The notes under the pieces: model-generated
Told to the model about the DNA's origin: nothing
Databases searched by the model: none
The model's input: only the letters and a program-made list of their open reading frames with translations
From: Methanococcoides alaskense
GTDB lineage: Archaea; Halobacteriota; Methanosarcinia; Methanosarcinales; Methanosarcinaceae
Reading direction: 5' to 3'
Assembly (NCBI RefSeq): GCF_031454185.1
Contig: NZ_JAVDQI010000005.1
Span: 119,608 to 183,607, forward strand
Length of the DNA stretch: 64,000 bases
Program-made: the position numbers and the translations under genes
Shown here: piece by piece, positions 7,782 through 16,188 of the stretch
How positions within the stretch are numbered: the stretch's first letter is position 1
How the letters are laid out: every line of letters begins with the position of its first letter

Positions 7782-9500
7782 ATGGGATGGTTTGATGTAG
7801 TGGCTGGTGTCTGCACAGGCGGACTTTATACTGTTGGAAAAGCAATTTATCAGGCAGGAAATGCAGCGGAAGATGCAGGGGACGCTGCTGAGCAGGCAGG
7901 ACTTGCCATTGCAGTAATAGGCACAACGATCCAGTCGTTGGGAGAAGAACTGAAATCGTTCTTGAAAGAAACTGAAGAGCTCATTACTATTCGCAGGTTG
8001 AGCCCCAGAGATGAAGATGAACTCTGGGATGAGGAAAAAGAGAGACTTGACGATCTTAAAGCCGAAAAAAAGCGTGTTGAGGACGAATTAAAAAGTCTTG
8101 GTGTAGATGACCCGGATAATTTTTCATTTAATTTTTGGGATATGTTCTCTGATATGGAAAATGTCATCAAACAGTTCCAGTTGATCGCAAGGATAGCTGC
8201 GGTAAATGCTGAGATAACAGAGATATTGTATCAGGAACCTGGAGTTCTAACCACTGGCATCTATAACGCAAAAGAGGTCCTTGAACGCTTAAATACAATT
8301 GAACAACCTCTGATAGAAGACATTCTCAAATCCGTTGATGACAACTTCGAAGTTACTGAGGAATTGCTTAAAGAGGTTAAGAAACTCTTCGTCACAAGAG
8401 AGAAGGTTCCTATTTCAACAGCAGAACTTGGACCTGAAAGAATACAAAATATTAATGCTCTCGAACTTGACAGAAGATACTATTTGAATGTTCTCCAGCG
8501 CAAAAAAGAGGTCGTTTCCGGGATTCACACCGTCATGAACGATATGCCTGCCAAGAATTTTGAGTTCACTGGCAGCATGATCCATATGAACCGAAAAATG
8601 AATTCGGACCATGTATTTGATGACAATATTTTAGATAATATCGAAGTTATTGATGATATCAAAATTGATGATGATATCAAAATTGATGAAGACATAAAGA
8701 TCGATGCTGATATCGGAAATATAGGTAATATTGAAGTTACCGGCACTTCTGATAAATTCTCCGGAGCTACAGGTGAAACCAGAAGAAGAAATATGAACAT
8801 CGCTGGTGCGACTTTGGAAGATAAGAACATATCTGACAACCACACACCTGCACCCAATATGAATTCTGCCGGTTCTACTGGTCCTACTGATTCTAAAAGA
8901 TCAGCCAACGCTGGCAGAAAGGCCAACAGTGCTCACTCTTTTGCATCTGAGAATATGAAATTCCAGATGGATAAAGAGCAAAAGTTCACCGGTGCCAACA
9001 TGCAGCCCCATGGTGCCAGGATCTCGGCATCACTTGCCACAAAATTCGATGGCTACCAGAGGAATTACGATCTTCTGAACGCTCAGGCTTCCTACTACGA
9101 TCACCAATTGCTAAAGCTCGAAAGGAAAAAAATGAGGTTTACTCATGAGATCGTTGATAAGCCCGGATTGATACCTCAAACACTGGATGAGGCAAACGGG
9201 GTACTCGAAAATGTCAGAACCGAGCAGCAACCTCGCATCGATAAAGTCCTTGATAATCTGAATAGCAACCTTGAGACATTGAACACCAAGGTACTCGAAA
9301 CCCTGAACGACAATCTTGAAGAATCCAGGTCCACGCTGGCAAAGGCCAATGACACCATGGAGACTGTACAAAAAGCATTATCCATACTTGATTTTGATAC
9401 AAAGTATATCAAATATGGTGCAGTGGCAATTGGGGGGCTAGTCGTGCTCAACCTGTTCGTTGGATTGATAGTGCTGACAAGAGCTGCTTTCGGGATTTGA
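7782..9500 (+). CDS. Large coiled-coil, C-terminally anchored protein, unknown
   Basis: 572 aa, no family recognised. Residues 1-50 are Gly/Ala-rich and mildly hydrophobic (MGWFDVVAGVCTGGLYTVGK). Long charged helices with heptad character follow at about 55-250 and 430-535, including an LKEVKKLF segment and a second block 'LENVRTEQQPRIDKVLDNLN'. The early block 'LERLNTIEQPLIEDILKSVD' resembles the late one, so the two coiled-coil parts may be an internal duplication. Between them is a low-complexity spacer (about 285-410) with a DDIKID hexapeptide repeated about three times and Ser/Gly/Asn-rich linkers. One transmembrane helix at 543-566 ends the protein. The predicted form is a tail-anchored rod. 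AT-rich TATA candidates are at 7700-7725. Confidence 0.7.
   Translation: MGWFDVVAGVCTGGLYTVGKAIYQAGNAAEDAGDAAEQAGLAIAVIGTTIQSLGEELKSFLKETEELITIRRLSPRDEDELWDEEKERLDDLKAEKKRVEDELKSLGVDDPDNFSFNFWDMFSDMENVIKQFQLIARIAAVNAEITEILYQEPGVLTTGIYNAKEVLERLNTIEQPLIEDILKSVDDNFEVTEELLKEVKKLFVTREKVPISTAELGPERIQNINALELDRRYYLNVLQRKKEVVSGIHTVMNDMPAKNFEFTGSMIHMNRKMNSDHVFDDNILDNIEVIDDIKIDDDIKIDEDIKIDADIGNIGNIEVTGTSDKFSGATGETRRRNMNIAGATLEDKNISDNHTPAPNMNSAGSTGPTDSKRSANAGRKANSAHSFASENMKFQMDKEQKFTGANMQPHGARISASLATKFDGYQRNYDLLNAQASYYDHQLLKLERKKMRFTHEIVDKPGLIPQTLDEANGVLENVRTEQQPRIDKVLDNLNSNLETLNTKVLETLNDNLEESRSTLAKANDTMETVQKALSILDFDTKYIKYGAVAIGGLVVLNLFVGLIVLTRAAFGI
8652..8715 (+). repeat. In-frame DDIKID hexapeptide repeat
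   Basis: About three in-frame copies of an 18-bp unit (GATGATATCAAAATTGAT and variants) inside the coiled-coil gene, encoding DDIKID-DDIKID-EDIKID. It lies in the disordered spacer. Confidence 0.7.
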
Positions 9501-9600
9501 ATGAGAGATAGAGAGATGGTGAAACTAGATTTTGCTTTAAAGGAATAACAGTTCTTTCAAAACTGCTGGTACCATTTTAAGCATAGTCAGTTCATCACAT

Positions 9601-9629
9601 GGCTCATCACTATTTTGCGTGAGTGAGCC
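9601..9629. terminator. Hairpin between convergent genes
   Basis: GGCTCATCAC (9601-9610) and GTGAGTGAGCC (9619-9629) can pair with one bulge. It lies between the convergent coiled-coil and Xre genes and is the only notable structure in the 264-bp gap. A shared terminator is plausible. Confidence 0.3.
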
Positions 9630-9764
9630 AGACCATCTTGTGAATCTACCTTACTTCTATTTTTTCAGAATTCATGAACTGTTTTTTAATATTTGCCCTG
9701 TGAGAATTTTGAAAGAGAGCAAGATCAAATTTGAAATGTTTTGGTTTATTCATTCCAAAACATC

Positions 9765-9962
9765 TCATTCATCATCTAAAATAAACACATCTTCAATGGC
9801 TAAATCAAAAATCTTTGCAATGGTATAAGCTAATTTCAGGGAAGGGTTGTACTTTCCCTTTTCCAAGAACAAAATAGTTTCTCTCCTGACCCCTACTTTT
9901 TTCGCAAGCTCTTCCTGAGTAAGATCATATCTGGCCCGGAGTTCTTTGATCCTGGTTTTCAT
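9765..9962 (-). CDS. Xre-family HTH transcriptional regulator
   Basis: 65 aa, essentially only a Cro/CI-type helix-turn-helix: 'RIKELRARYDLTQEELAKKV' then 'RRETILFLEKGKYNPSLKL'. This compact YozG-like type occurs widely next to small membrane proteins in archaea and Firmicutes. It overlaps the stop of the upstream DUF2178-like gene by 4 bp (ATGA), so it is translated as the last gene of that operon and probably regulates it. The acidic end AIEDVFILDDE completes the fold. Confidence 0.92.
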   Translation of the reverse strand: MKTRIKELRARYDLTQEELAKKVGVRRETILFLEKGKYNPSLKLAYTIAKIFDLAIEDVFILDDE

Positions 9963-10351
9963 GGGTCTGTCTCATAGCCTTTTTTATCATAATACCATCT
10001 CAGAATGAGCCATGATCCCGTCGCGATAATAGCTAGAGGCGCACTCACATCTTTGTAAAGTACTTCGGTGAACCAGTTTGTTATTGTCAAGATCGAAATA
10101 CATATTAAAAGTATCAAGAAGGCATGATAACCGGCTTTTTCATTAATTCTTACAGTTCTTTCGTCACGTATAAAATATTCCCGAGGTTTTGTAGCGGCGT
10201 GCAAGAATATTACCGTGAGCATTAAACCCATAAAAATCAATGATGCACCGCCCCCGTAGAATTGGAATTGCCACAAAACAAGACCTAAGACCAGCATTCC
10301 CAAAATTAGAGCCAAACCTCGCAAAGTGTATTTATCTTTTCTGATCTTCAT
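9959..10351 (-). CDS. DUF2178-like membrane protein
   Basis: 130 aa with four hydrophobic segments (about residues 11-27, 33-50, 77-93, 103-118). The cytoplasmic loop 'KPREYFIRDERTVRINEKAG' carries the family's DERT...KAG signature; the C-terminal part reads 'TEVLYKDVSAPLAIIATGS'. It is the penultimate gene of the operon ending in the Xre regulator. Function of the family is unknown. A decayed relative lies upstream at 10678-10837. Confidence 0.8.
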   Translation of the reverse strand: MKIRKDKYTLRGLALILGMLVLGLVLWQFQFYGGGASLIFMGLMLTVIFLHAATKPREYFIRDERTVRINEKAGYHAFLILLICISILTITNWFTEVLYKDVSAPLAIIATGSWLILRWYYDKKGYETDP

Positions 10352-10362
10352 ACAAATTCTCC

Positions 10363-10665
10363 TTATAGTTCCTTTGAATTGTAGTAGCGACGAAAAGCTA
10401 TTAGCGATATCAGTAAAGTGATAAATAATATTGAGATCGTTGCAGGCGTTCCCATTTTGAACAGATCGAAAATATCTCCATAACCGATCAAGGCCATTGC
10501 CAACATCAGCACAATAATAGTGTTATGTGCAGCTTTTCCTGCCACGTTTTCTGTCCTTTCATCCTGCTCAGGCTCTTCAGATCTTTTACGCTTCCTGTTG
10601 AGAATTAAATATCCTGTTGCTAATCCAATTAATATCGGTATGAATTCGATTATATCCACTGCCAT
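10363..10665 (-). CDS. Small DUF2178-like membrane protein
   Basis: 100 aa, three hydrophobic segments (about 5-22, 48-65, 73-91). The loop 'EEPEQDERTENVAGKAA' is the DERTE...GKAA signature shared with the genes on both sides, and the ending RYYNSKEL matches the YYNSKDF end of the 194-aa protein. It therefore arose by duplication within the cluster. 11 bp separate it from the 130-aa gene. Confidence 0.8.
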   Translation of the reverse strand: MAVDIIEFIPILIGLATGYLILNRKRKRSEEPEQDERTENVAGKAAHNTIIVLMLAMALIGYGDIFDLFKMGTPATISILFITLLISLIAFRRYYNSKEL

Positions 10666-10677
10666 TATGTCCCTCCA

Positions 10678-10837
10678 TACGATTCAGGCAATTCAAATTT
10701 GGTATCGGAGATATCCTACGAAACAGAGGTACACTCACATTTTTATAAAGTACTTTGACGCATCTATCTATTTTTGATAAAATTGGAAGACACATTGCCA
10801 ACATCCAGAAAGTATGCTTGCCTTTCCTAATTTCCAT
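10678..10837 (-). pseudogene. Decayed, internally deleted DUF2178-like gene
   Basis: Read on the minus strand this begins MEIRKGKHTFWMLAM, matching the MKIRKDKYTLRGLAL start of the 130-aa gene, then jumps to VKVLYKNVSVPL, matching TEVLYKDVSAPL near that protein's C-terminus. The region between (about 70 residues, including the DERT loop) is missing, and the frame then runs into unrelated sequence. An internal deletion in a paralogue explains it. The open frame continues to 10586 only by chance, overlapping the next gene. Confidence 0.7.
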
Positions 10838-10849
10838 GCAAATCCCTCC

Positions 10850-11434
10850 TTAAAAGTCCTTTGAATTGTAATAGGTGACAAATCCCAGCATTGATAGCAT
10901 CAAAACAGGAAACAGTATTGCCATCGTTTCGCGTGTTTCCAGTTTGAACAAACCAAAAAAATCTCCATAGAGAATCACGGCACAAGCAGCCATCAGCACA
11001 ATAATCGTGCTTTTTGCAGCTTTTCCTGTCACTTTTTCTGTTCGTTCATCATGTTCAGGCTCTCCGATTTTTTTGTACCTGATGTCGTAAATGGTGGAAA
11101 TTGAAAGTCCTATTGAAGCTCCAATGATCAGTAAAACCGGATATATTATCGCCAGTGCTTCGCATGTTTCTGATTTGAACAAACCGAAAGTGCCTTCACA
11201 GATGATCAAATCCCAGAGAAAAAGGTTAAATACCGACGTTAACACAAAAATCGTACATATTATGACTATTCCTCTCACTTTTTCTGTCCCTGTCCTTTCA
11301 TCATGTTCATGATATCCGGTTCTTTTGCGCTTGATGCCGATTCTCCTACGCCTGATGTTGTAAATGGAATAAAGTAAAATTCCTGTTGAACCTCCAATAA
11401 TTCCCGGTATATTCGCAAAAATATCCATTTCCAT
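10850..11434 (-). CDS. Tandem-duplicated DUF2178-like membrane protein
   Basis: 194 aa made of two copies of the small module. Repeat 1 (about 1-95) has 'IRRRRIGIKRKR' then 'HEHDERTGTEKVRG' and 'GTFGLFKSETCEALAIIYPV'; repeat 2 (about 100-194) has 'IRYKKIGEPEHDERTEKV' and 'FFGLFKLETRETMAILFPV', ending YYNSKDF. Six hydrophobic segments in all. It is the first gene of the cluster; the promoter should lie at 11440-11520. Function unknown. Confidence 0.8.
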   Translation of the reverse strand: MEMDIFANIPGIIGGSTGILLYSIYNIRRRRIGIKRKRTGYHEHDERTGTEKVRGIVIICTIFVLTSVFNLFLWDLIICEGTFGLFKSETCEALAIIYPVLLIIGASIGLSISTIYDIRYKKIGEPEHDERTEKVTGKAAKSTIIVLMAACAVILYGDFFGLFKLETRETMAILFPVLMLSMLGFVTYYNSKDF

Positions 11435-11556
11435 TGTCCAGTCTCCTAAAGTTATCTAATTCAAACTTAATATTAGATATACACAACATTCAATATTTAT
11501 AGCTAATGCCATCTTGTTTTTTTAAGATGAAGTCGGAGAAAAGTAGAGGAGAAAAC

Positions 11557-11631
11557 ATGGAAGAAGACATTTCTTCAATGCCCCTCGAAAACCTGCTATC
11601 ACTTCTTGCAATGCTATCTGTATTTGAATAG
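11557..11631 (+). CDS. Possible 24-aa peptide with strong ribosome site
   Basis: ATG 11557 is preceded by AGAGGAGAAAAC, a good ribosome site. It reads MEEDISSMPLENLLSLLAML... and stops at TAG followed two codons later by TAA (double stop). An amphipathic helix is possible. No homologue is known to me; chance occurrence cannot be excluded. The rest of the gap from 11435 to 11834 holds only the hairpin and tRNA reported separately. Confidence 0.25.
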   Translation: MEEDISSMPLENLLSLLAMLSVFE

Positions 11632-11786
11632 CGTCACTAAATGGAATAGCCAACAAAAGCTGCATTGAAATAAATAAAAGAAACAGTAGTTGAAACGAAA
11701 TAGGAGCAATAAGAGATAAAACATATCAAGCAATTTTCAGAATCGAACAAAAACAGATAAATCAGATTCAAATTAACCAAAGTCCG

Positions 11787-11818
11787 CTTGAGCAACGCGA
11801 AACGGACTCGCGCTCAAG
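11787..11818 (-). terminator. Two-tier hairpin downstream of tRNA-Pro
   Basis: On the minus strand, beginning 16 nt after the tRNA 3' end, CTTGAGC...GCTCAAG (7 bp) encloses CGCGA...TCGCG (5 bp). It is a stable structure just downstream of the tRNA and could act in 3' processing or termination. Confidence 0.4.
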
Positions 11819-11834
11819 AAGCGTAATCTTGTGA

Positions 11835-11909
11835 TGGGGCCGCTGAGATTTGAACTCAAGTCGCAAGACCCCCAGCCTTGCAGGATGGACCAGGCTACCC
11901 TACGGCCCC
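11835..11909 (-). tRNA. tRNA-Pro(GGG)
   Basis: 75 nt cloverleaf. Acceptor GGGGCCG pairs fully with CGGCCCC, discriminator A, no encoded CCA. The anticodon arm CAAGG-CTGGGGG-TCTTG gives a 7-nt loop with anticodon GGG. D-loop AGCCTGGTCC is typical of archaeal tRNA-Pro. The T arm holds loop TTCAAAT. No intron seen. Confidence 0.93.
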
Positions 11910-11989
11910 ACGGGGTCGGTCAATAATAGGACTTTTCAGTATATCATTCTTTCTGAAAAAAGATGGGAAAATGGAGTGAAAACAAAGCT

Positions 11990-12706
11990 TTAAGCTTGCT
12001 CCCACTGCTCGTATGCGTCAACTATCTCCTGTCCTTCGAGGAAGACCAGGCCATGCAGTTTGGCATACTCTTTTGCGTCTTCTTTTGACAATGCTCTGCC
12101 ATTGGAATCGTCCAGCATCTCACAGACCACCATTGCAGGGGTCACGTCTGCCATCTTTGCGATTGCAATGGAAAGTTCGGTCTGGCCTTTGCGGTCATGG
12201 ACCAGACGGTCGGCTGCACGCAAAAGAGCGACATGTCCGGGTGTCCTGAACTCGGAACCAAAACTTACATCCTCGCCTTTCATGCACTTTTCCGTGATAT
12301 TTGCGAGCTCGTTTATGGTCAGGGCCCTGTCGTTGTCAGGGATGCCTGTACGTGTTTTCCTGTGGTTCACCCAGATGGAAAATGAGGAACGGTTGTCATA
12401 AGCGAGGTCTCCGCCTTTCTCGACAGTGTTTCCAAGAGCAGGATTTGCCTTTGCTTCATCACGCAGAACATCGGATATGAATGGAAGACCAAGTTTTTGT
12501 GAATTTTCACTATCAATAGCCACGCAAATAAGTCCACCGCCATCTCTGCGCATCCAGCGCACGTCATCGGGAGTTACAGAAGAAGCAGTAATCACAAAAT
12601 CGGTTTCACCCTCTCTGCTATCTGAATCGTAAATGAAGAACATTTCCCCATTCTGTGCAGCCTTTATCGCATTCTTGATATTATCAGTGTAATTTTCGTT
12701 TGTCAT
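11990..12706 (-). CDS. ribB: 3,4-dihydroxy-2-butanone 4-phosphate synthase
   Basis: Makes the four-carbon precursor of riboflavin from ribulose 5-phosphate. Hallmarks: 'DSDSREGETDF' (acidic metal and catalytic loop, near residue 30), 'RRDGGGLICVAI', 'FRTPGHVALLRAAD' and a terminal acidic helix. Length about 238 aa is normal for the archaeal enzyme. Start choice: ATG 12706 (MTNENYTD) has GTGAGTGAT just upstream; an in-frame ATG at 12724 overlaps the ribK stop and would add six residues. It is coupled to ribK, so both riboflavin genes are one operon. Supply of flavins and F420 precursors fits a methanogen. Confidence 0.93.
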   Translation of the reverse strand: MTNENYTDNIKNAIKAAQNGEMFFIYDSDSREGETDFVITASSVTPDDVRWMRRDGGGLICVAIDSENSQKLGLPFISDVLRDEAKANPALGNTVEKGGDLAYDNRSSFSIWVNHRKTRTGIPDNDRALTINELANITEKCMKGEDVSFGSEFRTPGHVALLRAADRLVHDRKGQTELSIAIAKMADVTPAMVVCEMLDDSNGRALSKEDAKEYAKLHGLVFLEGQEIVDAYEQWEQA

Positions 12707-12710
12707 AGGA

Positions 12711-13412
12711 TCACTCACATGCACTGCGGTCTTCGATCGTAATCTTCACTTCATCCCCGTCACTTAGTTCTAAGGTCTTACGAAGATGAACAGGGGATAT
12801 TATCTCCAGCAGATCGTGGGGGTAATGGCTGCGTTCGGGGGTCACAACGGCTCCCCTCACTCCTTCTACCTCCACAAAATAACAATTACAGCCTCCAAAA
12901 GTGCGCTGTCCGTCAGTAAAACCGGATATCGAAATGATATTTTTCAGGCTTTTCCTTTTCAGTATGTCTGCACTGTGACTGGTAAGCCTGATATTGAGAG
13001 TACCCGGATAAGGCTTAAGATCCAGCTTTTCTTCGAACTGTGATCTGTAGCCATCCTGTGCAATGTAATATTGCCCTTCCCCAAGACCCGTTATCACATG
13101 CCCATAGAGCTCAATTTTATCTTCGTCGCCACAGAAGATGTGCTTATAATCACTGAACTCAGTCTCAAGCCACTTTCGCCCCTTTTCCGTAATGGATATC
13201 ATCTGGCCTTCAGGAATGATCAGACGATCGATCAATCCCTCTTCCTCAAGCTGCTTTAGTATCCTTGCGGCTGTTTTAGAACCTGTGGAAGTATATCTGG
13301 TAAACTCACTTGATGATATCTTTACAGGTTTCTTAAGTGCGCCCAGAAGAGCCAGATGTTTCAAAGAGTTGATGCGATGCATTTTTGGTACCTTTTTGTT
13401 ATCCTGCCTCAA
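12711..13412 (-). CDS. ribK: CTP-dependent riboflavin kinase with N-terminal HTH
   Basis: 233 aa. Residues ~12-85 form a winged-helix domain ('SSSEFTRYTSTGSKTAARIL', 'LIDRLIIPEGQMISITEKG'), followed by the archaeal CTP-dependent kinase domain with 'YPGTLNIRL', 'FGGCNCYFVEVEG' and 'HYPHDLLEIISPVHLR'. The HTH-kinase fusion is the standard architecture in many euryarchaea, where it can also repress riboflavin genes. It is the first gene of the ribK-ribB operon. The enzyme makes FMN from riboflavin with CTP as phosphate donor. Confidence 0.95.
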   Translation of the reverse strand: MRQDNKKVPKMHRINSLKHLALLGALKKPVKISSSEFTRYTSTGSKTAARILKQLEEEGLIDRLIIPEGQMISITEKGRKWLETEFSDYKHIFCGDEDKIELYGHVITGLGEGQYYIAQDGYRSQFEEKLDLKPYPGTLNIRLTSHSADILKRKSLKNIISISGFTDGQRTFGGCNCYFVEVEGVRGAVVTPERSHYPHDLLEIISPVHLRKTLELSDGDEVKITIEDRSACE

Positions 13413-13580
13413 TTATGAGATGCATCTCAAATATGAGACGGAAAGAAAATAAAGCTTTTGATTAATATATGGTCAATATTCAGAATGATTTATATTATAA
13501 TAGAGAGAATATTATTCCCAGGTTCCTACATAGTATACAATTCCGGAACATAAACTTATGATCTTGATATAGAGGATTGA

Positions 13581-14459
13581 ATGATGAACAGATGGAACAG
13601 GGATTCGGAAAACCGTTCAGAATGTGAAGGGTGGCGTTCATACCTGTACAAATACATCTTCGAAGCCAGTACCCCTATTGGAAAATACTTTGACATAACC
13701 CTTATAATAACGATCGTTCTGAGCGTCATCGTCGTTATGCTGGACAGTGTTCATTCAATAAACTCAATTCATCATCAAAAGCTCTACATGGCGGAAATAA
13801 TCTTCACCTTCCTTTTTACAATTGAATATTTACTGAGGATGGTATGTGTAAAAAGCAAAGTCCGCTATGCTACCAGCTTCTTTGGGATAATCGACCTTCT
13901 GGCCATCATACCAACCTATCTTAGTCTGTTCTTCCCAGGAAGCCAATACCTGCTGATAATCAGAGTGCTACGCTTGCTCAGGATATTCAGGGTGCTTAAA
14001 CTTGTCCAGTACCTCTCAGAGGCTGATATGCTGGTACAGGCTCTTAAAGACAGCAGCAAAAAGATAACAGTTTTTACATTCACTGTCCTGAACCTTGTAA
14101 TAATATTAGGTTCCCTGATGTATGTCATTGAAGGGGAGCATAACGGATTTACCAGTATCCCACGAAGTGTCTTTTGGGCTATAACAACACTGACAACTGT
14201 GGGATATGGGGATCTCGTGCCTGTTACGCCACTAGGGCAGGCAATGGCATCCGTTGTTATGTTACTCGGTTATTCCATAATAGCGGTTCCCACTGGCATC
14301 ATCACCCATTCTATTATAAACACCAGCATGGCAGCCAGACCTATAATCATATCTGAAAAAACGAAGGACGTTGCCCTTAACATCGCCTGTCACAATTGCG
14401 GATTGCAGGGTCATGATACTGATGCTTTTTTCTGCAAGAGCTGTGGAGCAAAACTATAA
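13581..14459 (+). CDS. Voltage-gated potassium channel with C-terminal zinc ribbon
   Basis: 292 aa. Six transmembrane helices between residues 30 and 245. S4 carries regularly spaced arginines, 'IRVLRLLRIFRVLKLV' (about 132-147). The pore helix and filter read 'ITTLTTVGYGDLVP' (about 201-214), giving the K+ selectivity TVGYGD. After S6 the short cytoplasmic tail ends in a CX2C...CX2C zinc ribbon ('CHNCG...CKSCGAKL', last 24 residues), an unusual addition to a Kv-type channel. TATA-like sequence ATTTATATTATAATA at about 13489-13503. The next gene, another membrane protein, begins 30 bp downstream, so they may be co-transcribed. Confidence 0.92.
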   Translation: MMNRWNRDSENRSECEGWRSYLYKYIFEASTPIGKYFDITLIITIVLSVIVVMLDSVHSINSIHHQKLYMAEIIFTFLFTIEYLLRMVCVKSKVRYATSFFGIIDLLAIIPTYLSLFFPGSQYLLIIRVLRLLRIFRVLKLVQYLSEADMLVQALKDSSKKITVFTFTVLNLVIILGSLMYVIEGEHNGFTSIPRSVFWAITTLTTVGYGDLVPVTPLGQAMASVVMLLGYSIIAVPTGIITHSIINTSMAARPIIISEKTKDVALNIACHNCGLQGHDTDAFFCKSCGAKL

Positions 14460-14489
14460 GAATAATATTAAATTCAACCAGTGATAAAA

Positions 14490-16070
14490 ATGGATATATT
14501 AATCACCACGATCATCGATAGTTTAATTGTCATCGGTCTTACCGCTGGCATTCTTTTTTTTGATATTCTCATACGAAAAAGTCTTAAGATGGACCTTTCA
14601 GGAGCCGCTCCAGATCTTACAATTGCCGCATTAGCAATTCAAATATCTGTTATAGCAGCACTTCTGATATCCGATGTCACACCCGACATTGCAGCCGATT
14701 CGATCATTCTTGTCTTTTTTGCTTTCCTTTGGGTAATGACAATGTGGCAAAGCTCAAAAAGAAGAACAATGAATCACAATCTTTCGTTCATAATTGGTTC
14801 AGTAGCATTTGCAGTCTCGGCATCCCATCTTATGAACCTTTATGACCCTATCATATTCAGTGTGGTCGTAGCAATTGCAACCGTTCTGGGATATGTGGCA
14901 GCAGCCATTACAAGGAACCTCTACAACGAAAAAATAGTACGTAGATTTGAAGAAATGATGGGAAAGATCACCTCATACGACCTTATCGAAGCTTCATCAA
15001 AACACAGTACCAGAGATGTCGATGATCCTCTTTCAGCTGCTGTTGACAGTATAAGATATGCAATTCGGAACAATGATGAGGACATCTTCAAAAAAGGATT
15101 ATACAAGATAACCGTTACAGCAAAGAATCTCATGACAGGTGGCAGGGACACTACTGCCATTGCAAAACATATGAATTCCCATTTGCTCGAGATGGGCTTT
15201 ATTGCGACCTCAAGAAACGAAACCGCGACAATATGTGTTGTTCGTTCGATCGGTGTTATCGGAAAGGCCGCTTCAAATCACGGAAGCCAGGATGGAGCTG
15301 TGCGATCATTAGGATCATTGACGTCCCTTTTCGATGTTGTAAAAAGAACAGCTTCAACACAGCTAAACCAACAATTTGTAAGCTCGATAGGGGATATTAC
15401 AGAAGCTACTGCCGGATCTAGACAGGAAGAAGCGGTCGAAAAAGGGTTGTTGCTGCTCAAAGATATTGGCAACAATGCAACCTTTGCACAGGACACTTCA
15501 ACCATGATAACCGTAATAAAACAGTTGCTGGAACTGGCGAGAATATCAACAAGATATGAGCGTGCAAATTACAGTCGTCTTATAGTTCTCACAATGCGGG
15601 ATATCGGTATTCGTTTTATTCAAGAAAAAACTCAGGAAGGACAAGACGGTTTCAAAAAATTAGTGGGTTCTTTGCGTAGCATGGGAAAGTTCTTCGACCC
15701 TAAAGATGCACTGGAAGTCATCCGGACAATGCAGGACATTGGTGTGATAGCTGCACGTGATTATCGTGAAGAGGAATTGTTACATGTCATTCATGAACTG
15801 AACGATGTGGGCCTTGCTGCTCTTAAAAATGACTCTGAGGAACTGATGCAACAGACCGTTGTTTCAATGAAGGATATCTGTATTGCTGCAATGCGTTCAG
15901 AACTTGAGGGACCTGTAAAGGCCATTGCGAAACTTTTTTCCAAAATGGGAAAACAAGGACATTTTGCCGTTATTGTCTAGGATGCTGTCATGGATATAGG
16001 TGAACATCGCACTCATGACGATACATTCTACATCCTTTTTTTGCGAACATATGAAGGTACAGGGGAGTGA
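14490..16070 (+). CDS. Membrane protein of unknown function with in-frame UAG
   Basis: Four or five hydrophobic helices fill residues 5-135; the rest is a long soluble helical region with repeated 'DIG'/'SIG'/'SMG' phrases (SIGVIGKAA, DIGNNATFA, DIGIRFIQE, SMGKFFD, DIGVIAARD), suggesting HEAT-like helical pairs. Start ATG 14490 follows GTGAT; the GTG at 14481 is part of that ribosome site. The frame meets TAG at 15978 (codon 497) and stays open for 29 more codons to TGA at 16068. The extension DAVMDIGEHRTHDDTFYIL is duplicated at 16730-16864, where CAG stands in place of TAG. UAG is therefore probably decoded (pyrrolysine). If UAG stops, the protein is 496 aa. Confidence 0.65.
15955..16070 (+). 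repeat. Direct repeat, copy A (3' end of UAG gene)
   Basis: About 115 bp spanning the last coding part of the UAG gene, matching 16747-16864 with scattered substitutions and no frame-breaking indels. Confidence 0.8.
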
Positions 16071-16188
16071 ACTTTCTAAACAGAAGAGTATATGTATAAT
16101 GCATTGCAAATATTTCTAATCCAAAGTGAAGTTGTTACTAATATATTTCTGTATTTATATGTAATATCTTCAAAAAGGAGAAAGCTGC

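Noticed and set aside
10586..10837. 83-aa gene in the DUF2178 cluster
   Set aside because: Only the first ~38 residues match the family, joining two distant parts of it, and the rest runs over another gene; treated as a relic.
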